DNA of 64,000 nucleotides from Microcebus murinus (GCF_040939455.1 NC_134109.1:33435501-33499500), one strand, 5' to 3'; shown: positions 29,891 to 43,024, counted from the stretch's first letter. Notes: a model not told the origin generated them from the letters alone. Made by a program: numbers and translations.

Positions 29891-30896
29891 TCTACTGAGC
29901 CTTGAGTGTTAGGGAGTAGATTACATATGGGCCCTCTCTTGGAGTTACCCCTTTGTAAGTGACCACACACACAGTGCTTACCTGGGCTCACTGCAGAGGG
30001 TCTTGCACTTGGTGACTGCTACCTAGTGCATTTTAATCTCTAGTGGGAAGAAATGGGAAAGAAAGAAGGCCAGGGCCTTGGAGGACTGACTTTTCCTCTG
30101 CCCTCTGTCACAAACCCTCTCCATACCTTGTCAAATATCTCTGGCCTATGCTGAGGCCCCAGGAGATGAGGTCTGCTTCTCTGGACTTGGAGGAGTAGAG
30201 CTTCCTCTAAGCCAGAGGAGCATGAACTTGGACCCCAGGTCTGTTAGCTTGACCTACAGCAGCAGCCATAACTGGGAAATTTCTTTTCAGTTGAATTTTT
30301 CATTTAAAAAAGTTCATCTAAATTTTGCATTCTACTCTATATTATATTCATATTTATTTTCCCAAAAAATATATAAGTAAAAGTTGATGCTTTATTTTCA
30401 TCCCATGGCTTCAATATTCCTGGAATATTGGCTCTCTGTTTGGAGAAAAGTGGATTACAGAAAAGGCGAGCTCTGCGGCTTTGTCAGGGACTAATGGCAC
30501 TACAACAATTAGGATCAATACTCTGTCTTCTTTCCTTGCCTTCTCTTCCTCCTGCCCATTCGCCAGATGGAGGAAGTAGGGTGTAGGGAAGGGAGCCCAT
30601 TTGCTCAGTGTGTCAAGGCCTGGGGTGAAATAGAATCAGGGCAGCACCAGGCCAACAGGGAGTGTCTTCCATGCCTTGGCTGTGATCCAGCAGTGGGGTA
30701 AGGTGAGTGGGACAGAAATTTCACAGCTAAGGATTTTGGTGTAAATCCTATCCTCCTGTGTATTCAAACCACAGACCACAGTCCATGGGCCTAAGGCACA
30801 TCCGTGTAACCTTATGTCCGTATCAAGGAGGTTCAATCTCTAAGAAAATAAACATTTACTCAGCTTCAAACAAGTCAGACCTCCTGCCATTTATTT

Positions 30897-31085
30897 TTAG
30901 TTCTTTGGGTATGTGCAGATCATCACCAACACAATAAAGAAAATGCAGATGCTTCCCATAATTACCAAGCTAATAAACAATGGCTGAAAGTCTGCTAGGG
31001 ACGGTGTGTTGTGACCATCTTTGCTGGGGAGGATGTTCTGTCCCCAAGGAAGAGAGGTTGGTTGGATTGGGGGTTGATTAGACAC
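30897..31085 (-). pseudogene. Unrecognised small frame with one membrane segment (possible gene remnant)
   Basis: A 62-codon frame ends FISLVIMGSICIFFIVLVMI then CTYPKN and stop: a polar, proline-rich N-terminal half followed by one strong hydrophobic helix and a short basic tail. No ATG starts it; the first usable codon is GTG right after TGA. An AATAAA lies just after the stop. It could be a decayed gene fragment, the end of a mobile-element protein, or chance. I do not recognise it. Confidence 0.2.
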
Positions 31086-31171
31086 TCATGGCTGGTACAT
31101 CCTGAGAGAAGGCTTGAGTCAGTGTGGAATGAGCCAAAAAATGGGTCCTGAGGGCCCTGCTCAGAATGAGC

Positions 31172-31173
<2 letters not shown>

Positions 31174-31209
<36 letters not shown>

Positions 31210-31214
31210 CGTGC

Positions 31215-31278
<64 letters not shown>
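31174..31278. repeat. (GT)n(GCGT)n(GT)n(GA)n compound microsatellite
   Basis: GT units run to about 31205, then GTGC/GCGT units, then GT again to 31244, then GA to 31278. Dipeptide-like open frames on either strand are repeat translations. Confidence 0.98.
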
Positions 31279-31281
<3 letters not shown>

Positions 31282-31782
31282 AGGTAGTGGTAGTGGTGGG
31301 AAATAAGGAAGAGGCCAGGGAAGACTAGTCAAAGGTTTTGACCCAGAGAGGGGAGACTTTGTTTCTGATGAGGTTTATTTCTAGGGCTTTCATGAACATC
31401 CAGTGTTTTTTCCTGCCAAGAATCTATTTCTCCTTCTGGTTGAAATTCATCTTGGATTTCCCTTTTGCTCAAGCTCGTTTGAGTTGGGTTTCAGTCACTT
31501 GCAGACGTAAACAAGCTGTGGATGAGTCCAGTGAAAAGAGCATTGTTGATGGTCCTTAGATTCTTAAAGTAAAAAAGAAAAGAGCATTAGACTGAAAGTC
31601 GGGAGACGTAGGTTTTAGCACTGGCTCTCTCACAAACCAGACTCGTGACCTTGAGTGAGTCACATCTCTTCTCTGTACCCAGTTTCCACATTTGTAAAAG
31701 GATTTTGAATTTCATGGACCATTTTAAATCATCATTAGTCATCATAATCACATCATCAAAAACTATAATATCAACAACATTA

Positions 31783-32113
31783 TTTTATTTTATTTGTTTG
31801 AGACAGAGTCTCACTCTGTTGCCCAGGCTAGAGTGCCATGGCGTCAGCCTAGCTCACAGCAACCTCAAACTCCTGGGCTCAAGCGATCCTCCTGCCTCAG
31901 CCTCCCGAGTAGCTGGGACCACAGGAATGCACTACCATGTCTGGCTAATTATTTATTTATATTTTTAGTTGGAAAATTAATTAATTTCTATTTTTAGTAG
32001 AGACAGGATCTCGCTCTTGCTCAGGCTGGTTTCGAACTCCTGACCTTGAGGGATCTGCCCGCCTCGGCCTCCCAGAGTGCTAGGATTACAGGCGTGAGCC
32101 ACCACTCCCAGCC
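31783..32113 (-). mobile_element. Alu with middle linker
   Basis: GAGACAGAGTCTCACTCTGT to CCACTCCCAGCC. The target duplication CAACAACATT is at 31773-31782 and 32114-32123. Confidence 0.95.
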
Positions 32114-32599
32114 CAACAACATTTTATAAATGAAAGGATATTTTAATGCTAAAAGTATAAAGGAAAAAAATCAAAAATTTGATAAATGAAATAAATTAAA
32201 GAAAAATCTACTACATTGTGCATATTGTTTCTCTATATTGCCCTAGATTGGAGAAAACATCACTGTAGACTGGTACTGCTCTGATGTCTGGAATTTAGAA
32301 ACTATCGAATTTCATGAATTCCTAGGTCCACTTCAAGCTCTAATATGGTAGGATTAATTTTACAGCCTTGCACCTTTTCCCAAAATTGCCAGTCTGTAAC
32401 TTATCATTAGTCCAGTACTAATCCATCCTTTCCTCTTCTGCAGCTGAGAGAAGGGAAATGTCTACTACGCTAAAGAGACATTTCCCCCCAGAGGACAGAC
32501 ACATACTGATGAAAACCTACAACTACTAAAATATGCAGAGCCCATTTTTGATACTATTCTCAAGACCTTCCACATTTAGTATTTAAAAAGCTAAATCAT

Positions 32600-32901
<302 letters not shown>

Positions 32902-34016
32902 CTAACTCATTTAATTTTCACAATAACCCTAGGATATAGGCACAATTTTTATCCCCTGAATAAGGCATTTTGAGAAAAGGAGGGAGGCTTCAGGGAGATT
33001 AGGGATGAGACAAAATATCTTGGGGCCAGAGCATCCTGTCCTGGGAGCTGTTGCCAATGTGGCTTGCAGAGGCCTCGTGGAGTTTCCGGGAGGAGGTTGA
33101 CTGGGCTGGGAGCGAGGGTCCTAGCCTGGGAGCATGAGGCCTCAAATGGCAAACTGGCTCCTTTTATTATCTATTAGCCCCGAACTCTTGACTCACTGGG
33201 CTCAACCACAGACTAACCCCATATAAAAGTGGGGTTTTATAGGCAGACAGAGAAGGAACATAAGATAATGCGTTTCTTGACTTTGGAATCGGGATAAGTT
33301 TGAAGACCAGCAAACCTGTTCCCGTTTCCCATTCTTTGTACCCCTCCCTCCCGCTGGTCTTCTCCACTGTGGTGAATGGCACCACCCATCTTTGGATTGT
33401 TGACACTGGAAATCTGGGGTGCAGCCTCGACTCCTCCCTCTTCCTCACTCCAGCCCATCAGGAAGCATCAGGAAGTCCACTAGACAGTACCGCCCCAATC
33501 GACCTCAAATCCCCCAACTTCTCTCTCCCTGCACTCCACCAGCAAGTCCAAGCCAGCATCCTCTCACCCGGACACTGCAGGGGCTCCTACGTGCTTCCCT
33601 TCCTCCCATGCCTGCCCCCACAGACTGTTCTCAGACCTGCAGACAAAGTGATGTCTGAACATTTAAATCAGATCGTGTCTCTTGCTTAAAATCCTCCAGT
33701 GATTTCCCATTAGAGTCAGACAAAAATTGAAATCCCTTGGTCGCCTGATCTGGCTCCTGCCCACCCCACCAACCATCTCATGCCACAGGCTTTGGGGCTC
33801 ACTCACTGAACCCCAACCCCAGTGAACCTGAAGTTCCTTGAAGGCACCAAGCTCTCTCCTCTGCAGGCCGTTCCCTGAGCCTACTGCTCTCCCCTGCCAA
33901 CAGCTCCCTGCCACCCAGCCTCAGCTCCAAGAGCCCTTCCCTGACCATCCTATCCAAAGCAGAATCCCAGTAATTTTTTATCACTGTTTGTTTCTTTTGA
34001 GCGCTCATTACAATTT

Positions 34017-34349
34017 TTTTTTTTTTTTTGAGATAGAGTCTCGCTTTGTTGCCCAGGCTAGAGTGAGTGCCGTGGTGTCAGCCTAGCTCACAGCAACCTC
34101 AAACTCCTGGGCTCAAGCGATCCTCCTGCCTCAGCCTCCCGAGTAGCTGAGACTACAGGCACGCGCCACCATGCCCAGCTAATCTTTTTCTATATATATT
34201 AGTTGGCCAATTAATTTGTTTCTATTTATAGTAGAGACGGGGTCTCACTCTTGCTCAGGCTGGTTTCGAACTCCTGACCTCAAGCAATCCGCCCGCCTCG
34301 GCCTCCCAGAGTGCTAGGAGTACAAGGCGTGAGCCACCGTGCCTGGCCC
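34017..34349 (-). mobile_element. Alu SINE with middle linker
   Basis: Poly-T head, GAGATAGAGTCTCGC, strepsirrhine linker and GTGAGCCACCGTGCCTGGCC end. The target duplication TTACAATTT is at 34008-34016 and 34353-34361. Confidence 0.95.
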
Positions 34350-34466
34350 TCTTTACAATTTGATTATATCACTGTGACACTTTGCTTACTTGTTTATTTT
34401 TTGCCTCCTCCCCTGGACTGTAACTTCCATGAGGGCAGGGTCATGTCTGTCTATTTGTGGTTGTAG

Positions 34467-35059
34467 TGTTGGGGCTCAGAAACCAATACCCCAAAATATG
34501 GCACTCGGATGTGCTGAACTAAAGCAGCAGCTGCAAGGTCTCTCCAACCTTCTCTCCACACCTGTGTCTCAGTCCTGTGTCTCCCAAAGCACAGGATGTT
34601 CTCTGAAGTTCCTTATCTGCCCAAAGTCTGGACCTGCCAAAAAAGAAAATAATCACCCCTGGTTCCTTCCCTGAGTGTTCATGCACTGAACTCATATCAC
34701 AGGAAGAAAGACAGACGTCTGTCAACAAACCCGGACAGACTTTTGTTATAAACCATTGTCTACTCTGCGGGCCCAACAGACTTTGTCCCAGGCCACTGTA
34801 TGTTCTTCAAGCTCATTGAAGTCCCCTAAAAATCATTAATTCGCCCCCTGAAGTCATGCACACATCCCCGTCTCCCTTCCCCTAAGAAGGAGGATGTACG
34901 AGCATCTGTACTCGGGATATTGAGTAATCACTCTGCGATTCTCCCTGTGTGCACATTAATACACTTGCACACCTTTTCTCCACTTAATCTGTCTTTTGTG
35001 AGTTGATTTTTCAGCAAAACTTGAGAATATGAAGGAGAAGTTTTCCCTTTGCCTGTACA
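34467..35059 (+). mobile_element. ERV1-type solo LTR inserted into an L2 element
   Basis: The element begins TGTTGGGGCTCAGA and ends CTGTACA, with a perfect 4-bp target duplication GTAG at 34463-34466 and 35060-35063. L2 sequence continues on both sides. A 4-bp duplication is typical of class I (gamma-like) elements. No internal region remains. Confidence 0.85.
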
Positions 35060-35110
35060 GTAGCTTCCTAGCACGGTGTTTGGCACATAATAGACACTCC
35101 AGAAGTACTT

Positions 35111-36469
35111 TGGGATGAAAGACGAAAGGTCCACTACGCAAGTCACAACAGGACCTCAGCCCTCTGTCGGTGTCTCCTCGGCCCTTTCTGTCCTCTGCTG
35201 TCTCTCCAGAGGGCAGGTCACTGCACAAAGGCCTGGGAAAGTGTTGAATCTGCTCTCTGGGATGTATCTCACACCACCCCACCCTCCACAGGAAGGACAT
35301 GGGAAAGGGCTGAAGGTGGCAGTGAGATTATGGGGGGCTGGATGGAGGCTGGGAGCAGAGTAACAATTCCCAAGTGTCACTCTGGTGTCCTGAAGGAACT
35401 CCTCCCCCCAAGTGTCGTCTCCCTCATGGGAAAGGGGCTCCCCCAGCTGGACTATGCAAGGCTGGTGGAGACTGGGTACCACCTAGAGGGGGTCACTATG
35501 TGATAGCCAGGAAGCGGTGAGAGCCGGGATTTCAGGGCCAGGAAGAGACGAGCTGGTTTGAAAGGAGTTTGTATTCTCCCCCAGGGCCCCAGAGTGCTAA
35601 GAATAAAACCTTTGGTGTGTTGCTGGGCTTGGCCTGACCACCCCCGATATCCCCCAGCTACTCCACCATAGAGAGGATGATCCTCCCACACACAGGTGCC
35701 CACTGGCCTGGCGTCCTGGGTATTTGCACAGCCTTCTTGGGGGTGGTTGGCCAACCTTGGCTGGACAGTACTATCTGTGACACCCACAGGTCCTGGCAAG
35801 AAGCCCCAAGGCTCCGGGCAAGAACGGATCTGAAGGTTCCAGGAAGGAGGCTGCTGTGGGAAGCAGAGCGATGGTGGCATTTCTGTGCCTCCAGGATCGG
35901 CCCTCAGGGAAGTAAGCCCTCTGGGAGCCAGAGAAGCTCAGAACCGCATTTGCAGCACATCCCATCAGACTCGTCTCCCCTCTACATCCTGAAAAGGAAA
36001 TACTCAACAGCCTCCAGTCTCCAGGAAGCTCTTCCCTCGTCCCCCTTATTTGGTCTTATCTGGTGCAAAAATGTGTGGTCAATGAACTATCCTGATGAGA
36101 GGACTTACACCCCCACACAATGGCCAAGGACAGAGTGGGGTGATGCTTATGGGATGCAAGGCCTTGGACAGAACCCAAGGCAGACAGGGCCTGTTAGTCA
36201 CCAGGACTGGGGTGCCAAGGCAGAGAAAGGGAAGGGGTAGTATCCAGGCAGGGCTGGCTTGAGGCAAGAGTCCTGGAGGTTCTTTGTACATATTCTGTTA
36301 ACTATTCCAGTGATCTTCCCAGGAGTTTGACAAATAAATGGAAACTATGACCATGATAAAATTTTAAAACAATTTATAGAACAAAGAATAACATTACAAA
36401 AATCCAATGACTTTAGTCACTCTGTCCTGTTGTGGCCATGCCTGTGGGCATCTCACACATGTGTCATTG
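35111..36469. other. Unassigned intergenic sequence
   Basis: A 187-codon + frame (35677-36240) has no recognisable domain, signal or neighbouring splice sites. I treat it as chance. Confidence 0.4.
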
Positions 36470-36474
36470 CTGCC

Positions 36475-36845
36475 TGTTATGGTTTGAGTGTTCCCTCCAA
36501 AACTCAAGTTGAAACTTAATCCCCAATGTGGCAGTATTGAGAGGTGGGACCTTTAAGAGGTGATTGGACCCTGAGGGCTCTGCACTCATGAATGGCTTAA
36601 TCCATTCATGGGTTAATGGATTATCTTGGGGGTGGCTTTGTAAGAAGAGGAAGAGAGACATGAGCCAGCATGTTAGCATGCTCAGCACCCTCGCTGCCCC
36701 AGGACACTACAGAGAGTTCCTACCAGCAAGCAGCCCCTCAGCCTTGGACTTCTCAGCCTCTGTAAATGTGGGAAATAAATTCCTTTTCTCTATAAATTAT
36801 CCCGATTCAGATATTGTTATAAGCAACAGAAAATGGACTAAGACA
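36475..36845 (+). mobile_element. MaLR-type LTR (MLT1/MST-like)
   Basis: It starts TGTTATGGTTTGAGTG, contains CCCCAATGTGGCAG, an AATAAA at about 36774 and CTATAAATTATCC, and ends ATGGACTAAGACA. Flanks CTGCC (36470-36474) and TTGCC (36846-36850) fit a 5-bp duplication with one change. Confidence 0.85.
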
Positions 36846-36979
36846 TTGCCAGTAGGGTTTGGTTCTCTCTGTAATAATCATTATTCCCTTTTCTCACTTC
36901 TATACATGGGTAGGTCTGTTACTTGAAACTCTCTTTAGTACTCCACATGTTCTCACGGTCTGTGGTTTGCTTAGTCTAG

Positions 36980-37152
36980 TGGCTCTCAATCTTCAGTACA
37001 GTAATGAGTTATCCGGCTGCTTGATAAAATGATTATTCCTAGGCTCCCTTCAGGGATTCTGTTTTACCAGGTTTCAGGTGTGGCCCCAGTCTGCAAGTCT
37101 ACGAGCATCCCAGGTGATTTTGATGTCCTCAGACCTCGCTTTGAGAAACACT
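36980..37152 (+). mobile_element. MER5-type hAT-Charlie MITE
   Basis: AGTGGCTCTCAATCTTCAGT at the left and CGCTTTGAGAAACACTGAC at the right are the diverged inverted ends. GGTTTCAGGTGTGGCCCCAG lies inside. Confidence 0.75.
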
Positions 37153-37434
37153 GACTTAGAAATCGTTGTGCAAGTGGTTAGTTTATAATTTTTTTCTATT
37201 TAAATAACACTGCAATGAATACTTCATAGAAATCTGGGGTTTTTAACATTATTTTCCTTTTGCTACTTCCTTAGAAGTACGATTATGAAATCAAAGGATA
37301 GGAACTGTTTTGTAGGTTTTGCTTAAATTAGGATCCAGGGAATTTGAATAATTAAACATTAAGTTTTATCATTTAAATTGATTTTTTATAACAACATAAA
37401 AGTTGTTGCCATTGCAAGCTCAAGATTCATAGTG

Positions 37435-37762
37435 GGCCAGGCGGTGGCTCACGCCAGTAATCCTAGCACTCTGGGAGGCCAAGGTGGGCGGATTGCTCGA
37501 GGTCAGGAGTTCAAAACCAGCCTGAGCGAGACCCCGTCTCTACTAAAAATAGAAAGAAATTAATTGACCAACTAAAAAAATATATACATACAAAAATTAG
37601 CCGGGCATGGTGGCACATGCCTGTAGTCCCAGCTACTCAGGAGGCTGAGGCAGTAGGATCGCTTGAGCCCAGGAGATTGAGGTTGCTGTGAGCTAGGCTG
37701 ATGCTATGGCACTCACTCTAGCCCGGGCAACAAAGTGAGACTCTGTCTCTAAAAAAAAAAAA
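37435..37762 (+). mobile_element. Alu with middle linker
   Basis: GGCCAGGCGGTGGCTCACGC to poly(A). The perfect target duplication AAGATTCATAGTG is at 37422-37434 and 37763-37775. Confidence 0.96.
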
Positions 37763-38405
37763 AAGATTCATAGTGGGGCTGCTCATTTTCTATGTAAAGT
37801 TTTTGTGTAAACTCTCCATTTTCTTTGACTATTTGTCAAAAAGGAACAGGATACTGGCTTTTTAGGGTGGATTAGTTCTTTAGCTATTTTAGATAGAAAG
37901 CTTTATTTGCCATATATATATCTCCCTCTTCTGTGGCTTTTATTTTTGTGTTTGCTTTATTACAGTCTGTGGCACAAAAAGGCTTTTAAAAACACATTTG
38001 GATCCGTCCATCCTGTCTCTGATCTTTATTTTGTTGATAGTCAAAATGTTTTCTCCTCATCACAGTCGAAACACATTTGCCTTTCCATTTCCTTCTCTGG
38101 CTTTTTATGACCCATTTGAAATGTACTGTAGTACACGGTGTGAAAATTATGGATATAAGCTAATTCTGATCCATTCTGACGTCCTCCATTTAGATGGTAG
38201 TTGTTGAATAGTGACTCTTTCTTGTAACATTGTGTTGATGCTTATTCATCTTTTATCAACTCCTTAAATAACTGGAATCTGTTTCTGTAGAGTCTATTCT
38301 ATTCCCCTGGCCAAATTTTCTTGTCTTTATCCCAATAAAATATAATATAGCAATGACTGGTTAAATTCACCATCAAATTTCTTTCCCCCCAAAAAATTTT
38401 TTTAG

Positions 38406-38803
<398 letters not shown>

Positions 38804-38804
38804 C

Positions 38805-39099
38805 TCTTTTTTTTGAGACAGAGTCTCACTCCATTGCCTGGGCTAGAGTGCCATGGCGTCAGCCTAGCTCACAGCAAGCTCAAACTCCTGGGCTCAAGTG
38901 ATCCTCCTGCCTCAGCCTCCCGAGTAGCTGGGACTACACGCATGTGCCACCGTGTCCAGCTAATTTATTTTTCTATTTTTAGTAGAGACAAGGGTCTCAC
39001 TCTTGCTCAGGCTGCTCTTGAACTCCTGAGCTCAAGCAATCCTGCCATCTCGGCCTCCCAGAGTGCTAGGATTACAGGCGTGAGCCACTGCACCCAGCC
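38805..39099 (-). mobile_element. Alu, second of two in tandem
   Basis: It follows the previous Alu with only a base or two between. It lacks the linker and ends CACTGCACCCAGCC. Confidence 0.93.
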
Positions 39100-39330
39100 T
39101 CACTTTGTCTTTAATTTTATATTCCATTCTAGTCTTGACTCTATTTAGACTTCACAATTGGGATCATGATCTATCTCTTTATTCAGTCATGTTTTCCTTT
39201 ATTCTTCCACTTTAAAATTTTCTTTGAAAAAATATCACTTATTCCAAGTTAAATTAATTCCCAACTATTTCCTTTTTTGTGTTTTTTGTTTTTTTGTTTT
39301 GTTTTGTTTTTGGTCATTCTTATGAATAGC

Positions 39331-39818
39331 TGTTGTGGCTACTCTTTTGCTCCTGAGCTTGGTAGTGAAGGAATGAATACTTGAAACATAGTGTTTAGAG
39401 AGGAAAGGAAAGGAGAGGAGAAGTCAGGAGAGACCAAAATCTGAAGGAGAAAATGGCCTCTTCAGCTAAGTTCCTCCCCATATTTATTTCCAAGGACACG
39501 TGCAAAGGGTCAGGACTGTTTGTTAATTTCTTTAACAACTTCCCATACAGGTCAGCTGTTTTCAGCTGATATTTACACAGCAAATCATTCACCTTGCTCA
39601 TGTTCTTTCCATTCATCCATCCATCCTTTCTTTCCATATCGGTCAGCTGTTTTCAGCTGACCTTTGCACTCAGCAAACAAGCAGCTTCCTGCAGGCATTT
39701 TCACCTGACTCCTCATTCACCTTGCTCACGTTCTTTCCATCCATCCATCCATCCATCCATCCATCCATCCATCCATCCATCCATCCATCCATCGTTTCTT
39801 CTAGGCCTGGCCCCTACA
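39331..39818 (-). mobile_element. Solo LTR of an endogenous retrovirus, copy 1
   Basis: The element is TG...CA ended and flanked by a perfect 6-bp duplication AATAGC (39325-39330 and 39819-39824). On the minus strand it starts TGTAGGGGC and has an AATAAA signal (GGAAATAAA) in the second half, which sets the orientation. It contains a (CATC)n tract at 39737-39793 and a partial internal duplication around 39590-39740. A 6-bp duplication is typical of class II (ERVK/beta-like) elements. No internal viral genes are present. Confidence 0.85.
39737..39793. repeat. (CATC)n microsatellite inside an LTR
   Basis: About 14 uninterrupted CATC units. The homologous spot in the second LTR copy (about 55483-55505) has only a few, partly changed units. 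Confidence 0.95.
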
Positions 39819-40156
39819 AATAGCCAGGCTTCTCCCTCCCTTTTCTCTTCCCTCTGTCCCATTCTTATTTTCATGCTCACTGAAATACAAGTATTTTGGC
39901 CCAAAAAAATCATGCAGCTAAAACGATACACTCCTGGCCACCCCCAGGCCCAGTGTGCACTGTGTCTTGGCGTCAGCCAGAAGCAGTTTGCCAGCTGCTC
40001 TGCGGGTCCCTCCGTTTGCCTCACTTCCTTTTCCTTCCCCTCCCTGTAAGGTGGGCACCACTTTCCCGAGTTGGGACATTGCTGGTTAAGGAAGACTCCG
40101 TATTCTGGAAGTGTCATCCTTATTTACTGAACAAAACAGGAAAACGGAGAGCACTA

Positions 40157-40590
40157 GGTTGAATAGTGTCCCCTCAAGATTCATGTTCACCAAGTACCTC
40201 AGAACATGAGTTTATTTGGAAATAGGCTCTTTGCAGACAAGATTAGTTAAAACAGGGTCATACCTAGATTAGGGTGGGCCCTAAATTCAATAACTGGTGT
40301 CTTTATAAAGGAGAAAAAAAAGACACACACACAGAGGGAGCACAGCATTGACAACAGAGGCAGATATTGGAGCGACATGTCTACAAATTCAGGAACACCG
40401 AGAGTGGCTGGCAACCACCAGGACCTAGCACAGAGGCCAGGAACAGGTTCTCCCTTACAGCTTCCAGAAGGAACCAAGCCTGCCCACCCCTTGATCTCAG
40501 ACTTCTGTCCTCCTAACCTGTGAGAGAATACATTTCTATTGATTTAAGCCACCCAGTTTGTGTTACTTTGTCACAGCAGCCCTAGGACAC
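40157..40590 (+). mobile_element. MaLR-type LTR (MLT1-like)
   Basis: TTGAATAGTGTCCCCTCAAG, TTATTTGGAAATAGGCTCTT, TAGGGTGGGCCCTAAATTCA and TTTAAGCCACCCAGTTTGTG follow in the order of this common LTR. The copy at 63050-63440 is the same family in the opposite orientation. Confidence 0.75.
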
Positions 40591-40879
40591 TAGTCCACAC
40601 AGGATCTTCTGTCTCCCCCGAAAGCTCCCCCGCTGCTGACTTTTAATTGTAGGATTATCTAAAACACAGAGGAGAAGTGTCCTTGTAAACCTGCCCGCGA
40701 GCAGAGAATGAACAGCCTGCTCTGGAATGTAAATACTCAAGAAATGATGAAATTTTTCCTGTTTCCTGACCAACCACAAGTTTCTCTTTGTAGAAGGCGA
40801 ACTATTTACGGCACATTCCGGGTTCTAAGAGCCCAGAGCTCTTTGGCTAAGGGAGACAATGCAGCATAACTCAAAGGCT

Positions 40880-41065
40880 TCACAAGTTGGGCTCTGACCA
40901 CCAGGGTCTAACTCTTGGCTCTGCCGTTTTTTAGGTGCTTGACTCTAGGCAGGTCACTAAAGCTCTTGAAGCTGGACCTCCTATCAGTAAATGGAGACAG
41001 TAATAATTTAAGCCCAACATGTCTCAGAAAGTCCTTGCTGGGGTCCCGTGAGATAACTTATGGGG
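40880..41065 (-). mobile_element. MIR SINE
   Basis: GGGTCTAACTCTTGGCTCTG and CTAGGCAGGTCACTAAAGCT. Confidence 0.7.
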
Positions 41066-42362
41066 ACACACTGTTTAAGCTGTAAAGTACTGGGCGGATA
41101 TCACCAATCGATAGTGGCTGCTGTAGGGCAGGAGGGGCACGCACTTTTCACTATATCCCTTTTTGTTCCATGTGACAGTTCTACATATATATTGAAAATA
41201 ATGTTAAAAACATTTTAACACACAACGAAGAGGAAAAAGTAAATGAAACTATATGCCCTGGTTCCAACGTCACCCAAAGATGACACCTAGAGTGTGGGCA
41301 CTGATTGCCACCAACACGAACCTCTGTCCCCTTCTCCCGCTCCAGCTCCCTATCGGGGAGCTTCTGGGACACAGCCCAGCTCACACCTCCCGAACCCTTT
41401 TCCCCTGCTCTTCTCAGCCCAGATTTTGTGGACTAGAATTGGCTGTTCAGCCCTGCCATGGATTTTCCATTGTTTGGTTTATCTTTCTGAAATCTAGAGA
41501 GAATAGGGACCCTCTTGCCAGGTGGTTGGAGCACCAGTAAGACTGCCTGCAGAGACCAGGTGTATTTGGGAAGCCGGTTTCCCCTGCACACTTTGAGGCC
41601 TTGTACTCATACCAAAGGCATAGCAAGAAGGGACTGCTTTGACCGCAGAGCCCCCAAGGGCTCAGAATGGGAAATTGAGCTTTGTGGTCCACATAATGTG
41701 GCTCTCTCTGCCCCCAGTGACGAACAGGCCCGCCCAAGTCCTGAGGTCTCTGGGCCTCCCCCATTGAGTCGATGTCCCGGGAAGTGTCTCAGACTTGCAC
41801 CAGCCCACGCACTGCCCGGCTCGCTGCCAAGGCTCCACTCCTCAGGTGCTGTCACCACCTGCCACCTCCAGATCTCCATCTCCTGATAGCATCAACACAG
41901 ATCCATGTGACACTCAGTCACCTCTCTGCCAGCAGAGAAAGGCCTCCCTCTTCTTCCTTCCTTAGGGTGCAGGGCTTATAGCAAAGTTACACGAGCCCCA
42001 GTAGGAAGGCTCCTTGGGCTTGACCATAAAGCCCTCTCCTCGAGAGCACTCGGACATTCCAGGGGACCAGGCCGGGGCCCAGCACAGCCTTGCATCACAG
42101 CCACTTTGGCCACCAGGATCCTTCCTCACTTATGGCAGTGTTTTTCCCCTCCCTGGGTCCTGATGTTATTCCTATAACCTACTCTTCCCCAGCCCTGACT
42201 CTATATAGATCAATTAAATAATATGTAGGGTTCAGGTTCTGTCCCAGGGGATCCTGGGTCCATGTCATCCCCTCTATGGGGTTTTGTTGGGTGTAGGAGG
42301 GGATTGGAATGTATGGTTGTGACCTGTCTCCATGTGTCATTATATACCAGACTTGTTCTCCC
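41066..42362. other. Unassigned intergenic sequence
   Basis: Moderate GC, overlapping short frames on both strands, none recognisable. Confidence 0.4.
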
Positions 42363-42369
42363 CTCACAA

Positions 42370-42600
<231 letters not shown>

Positions 42601-42629
42601 TAAGTATGCCTGTGGTTCCCTTATGTGCC

Positions 42630-42900
42630 TTGTCATTAAGAGCAGCAACTTTGGAGTCAGAGACAAACCTGGGCTCGATCCCAGCTCCACAGTTTACAAG
42701 CTATGTGAACTTGAACAAGTTACTTAATCTCTTGGAATCTCAGTTTCTTCATTTGTAAAATGAGATAGTAACAGCACTAGGTTACAGGGCTATTGAAAGA
42801 ATTCAATGAGATAGTGCATGTAAAGGGCTTAGTGCTGGTCCTATACATAGCATGCCCTTAATAATGTTATGCCCTTAATAAATGTTAGATGCCATCATTT
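42630..42900 (-). mobile_element. MIR SINE
   Basis: CTGGGCTCGATCCCAGCTCC, AACAAGTTACTTAATCTCTT and CTCAGTTTCTTCATTTGTAA. Confidence 0.85.
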
Positions 42901-43024
42901 TGTTACTGTTACTATTAACAGAATGGTCCCATTTTAGTTATGGCTTCAGCCCAATTGAGCTTTGTGAACTTGAATAAGTTATTTCATCTCTGTGGGCTCT
43001 TATTTTATGTAAAATGAGAGGATG

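Larger units (their letters stand above)
33405..35110 (+). mobile_element. L2 LINE 3' region, split by an Alu and an LTR
   Basis: L2 3'-end sequence is recognisable at 33405-34007 (CTCCAGTGATTTCCCATT and following), at 34350-34462 (CTGTAACTTCCATGAGGGCA) and at 35064-35110 (GTTTGGCACATAATAGACAC). The three parts are in order and colinear with the L2 tail. The gaps are the Alu at 34017-34349 and the LTR at 34467-35059. Confidence 0.75.

Noticed and set aside
31078..31332. Ser-Leu and His-Thr repeat frame on the minus strand
   Set aside because: Mostly a translation of the GT/GA microsatellite.
35677..36240. 187-codon + open frame
   Set aside because: No domain, signal, codon bias or splice context recognisable. 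Chance open frames of this size occur in moderately GC-rich DNA.
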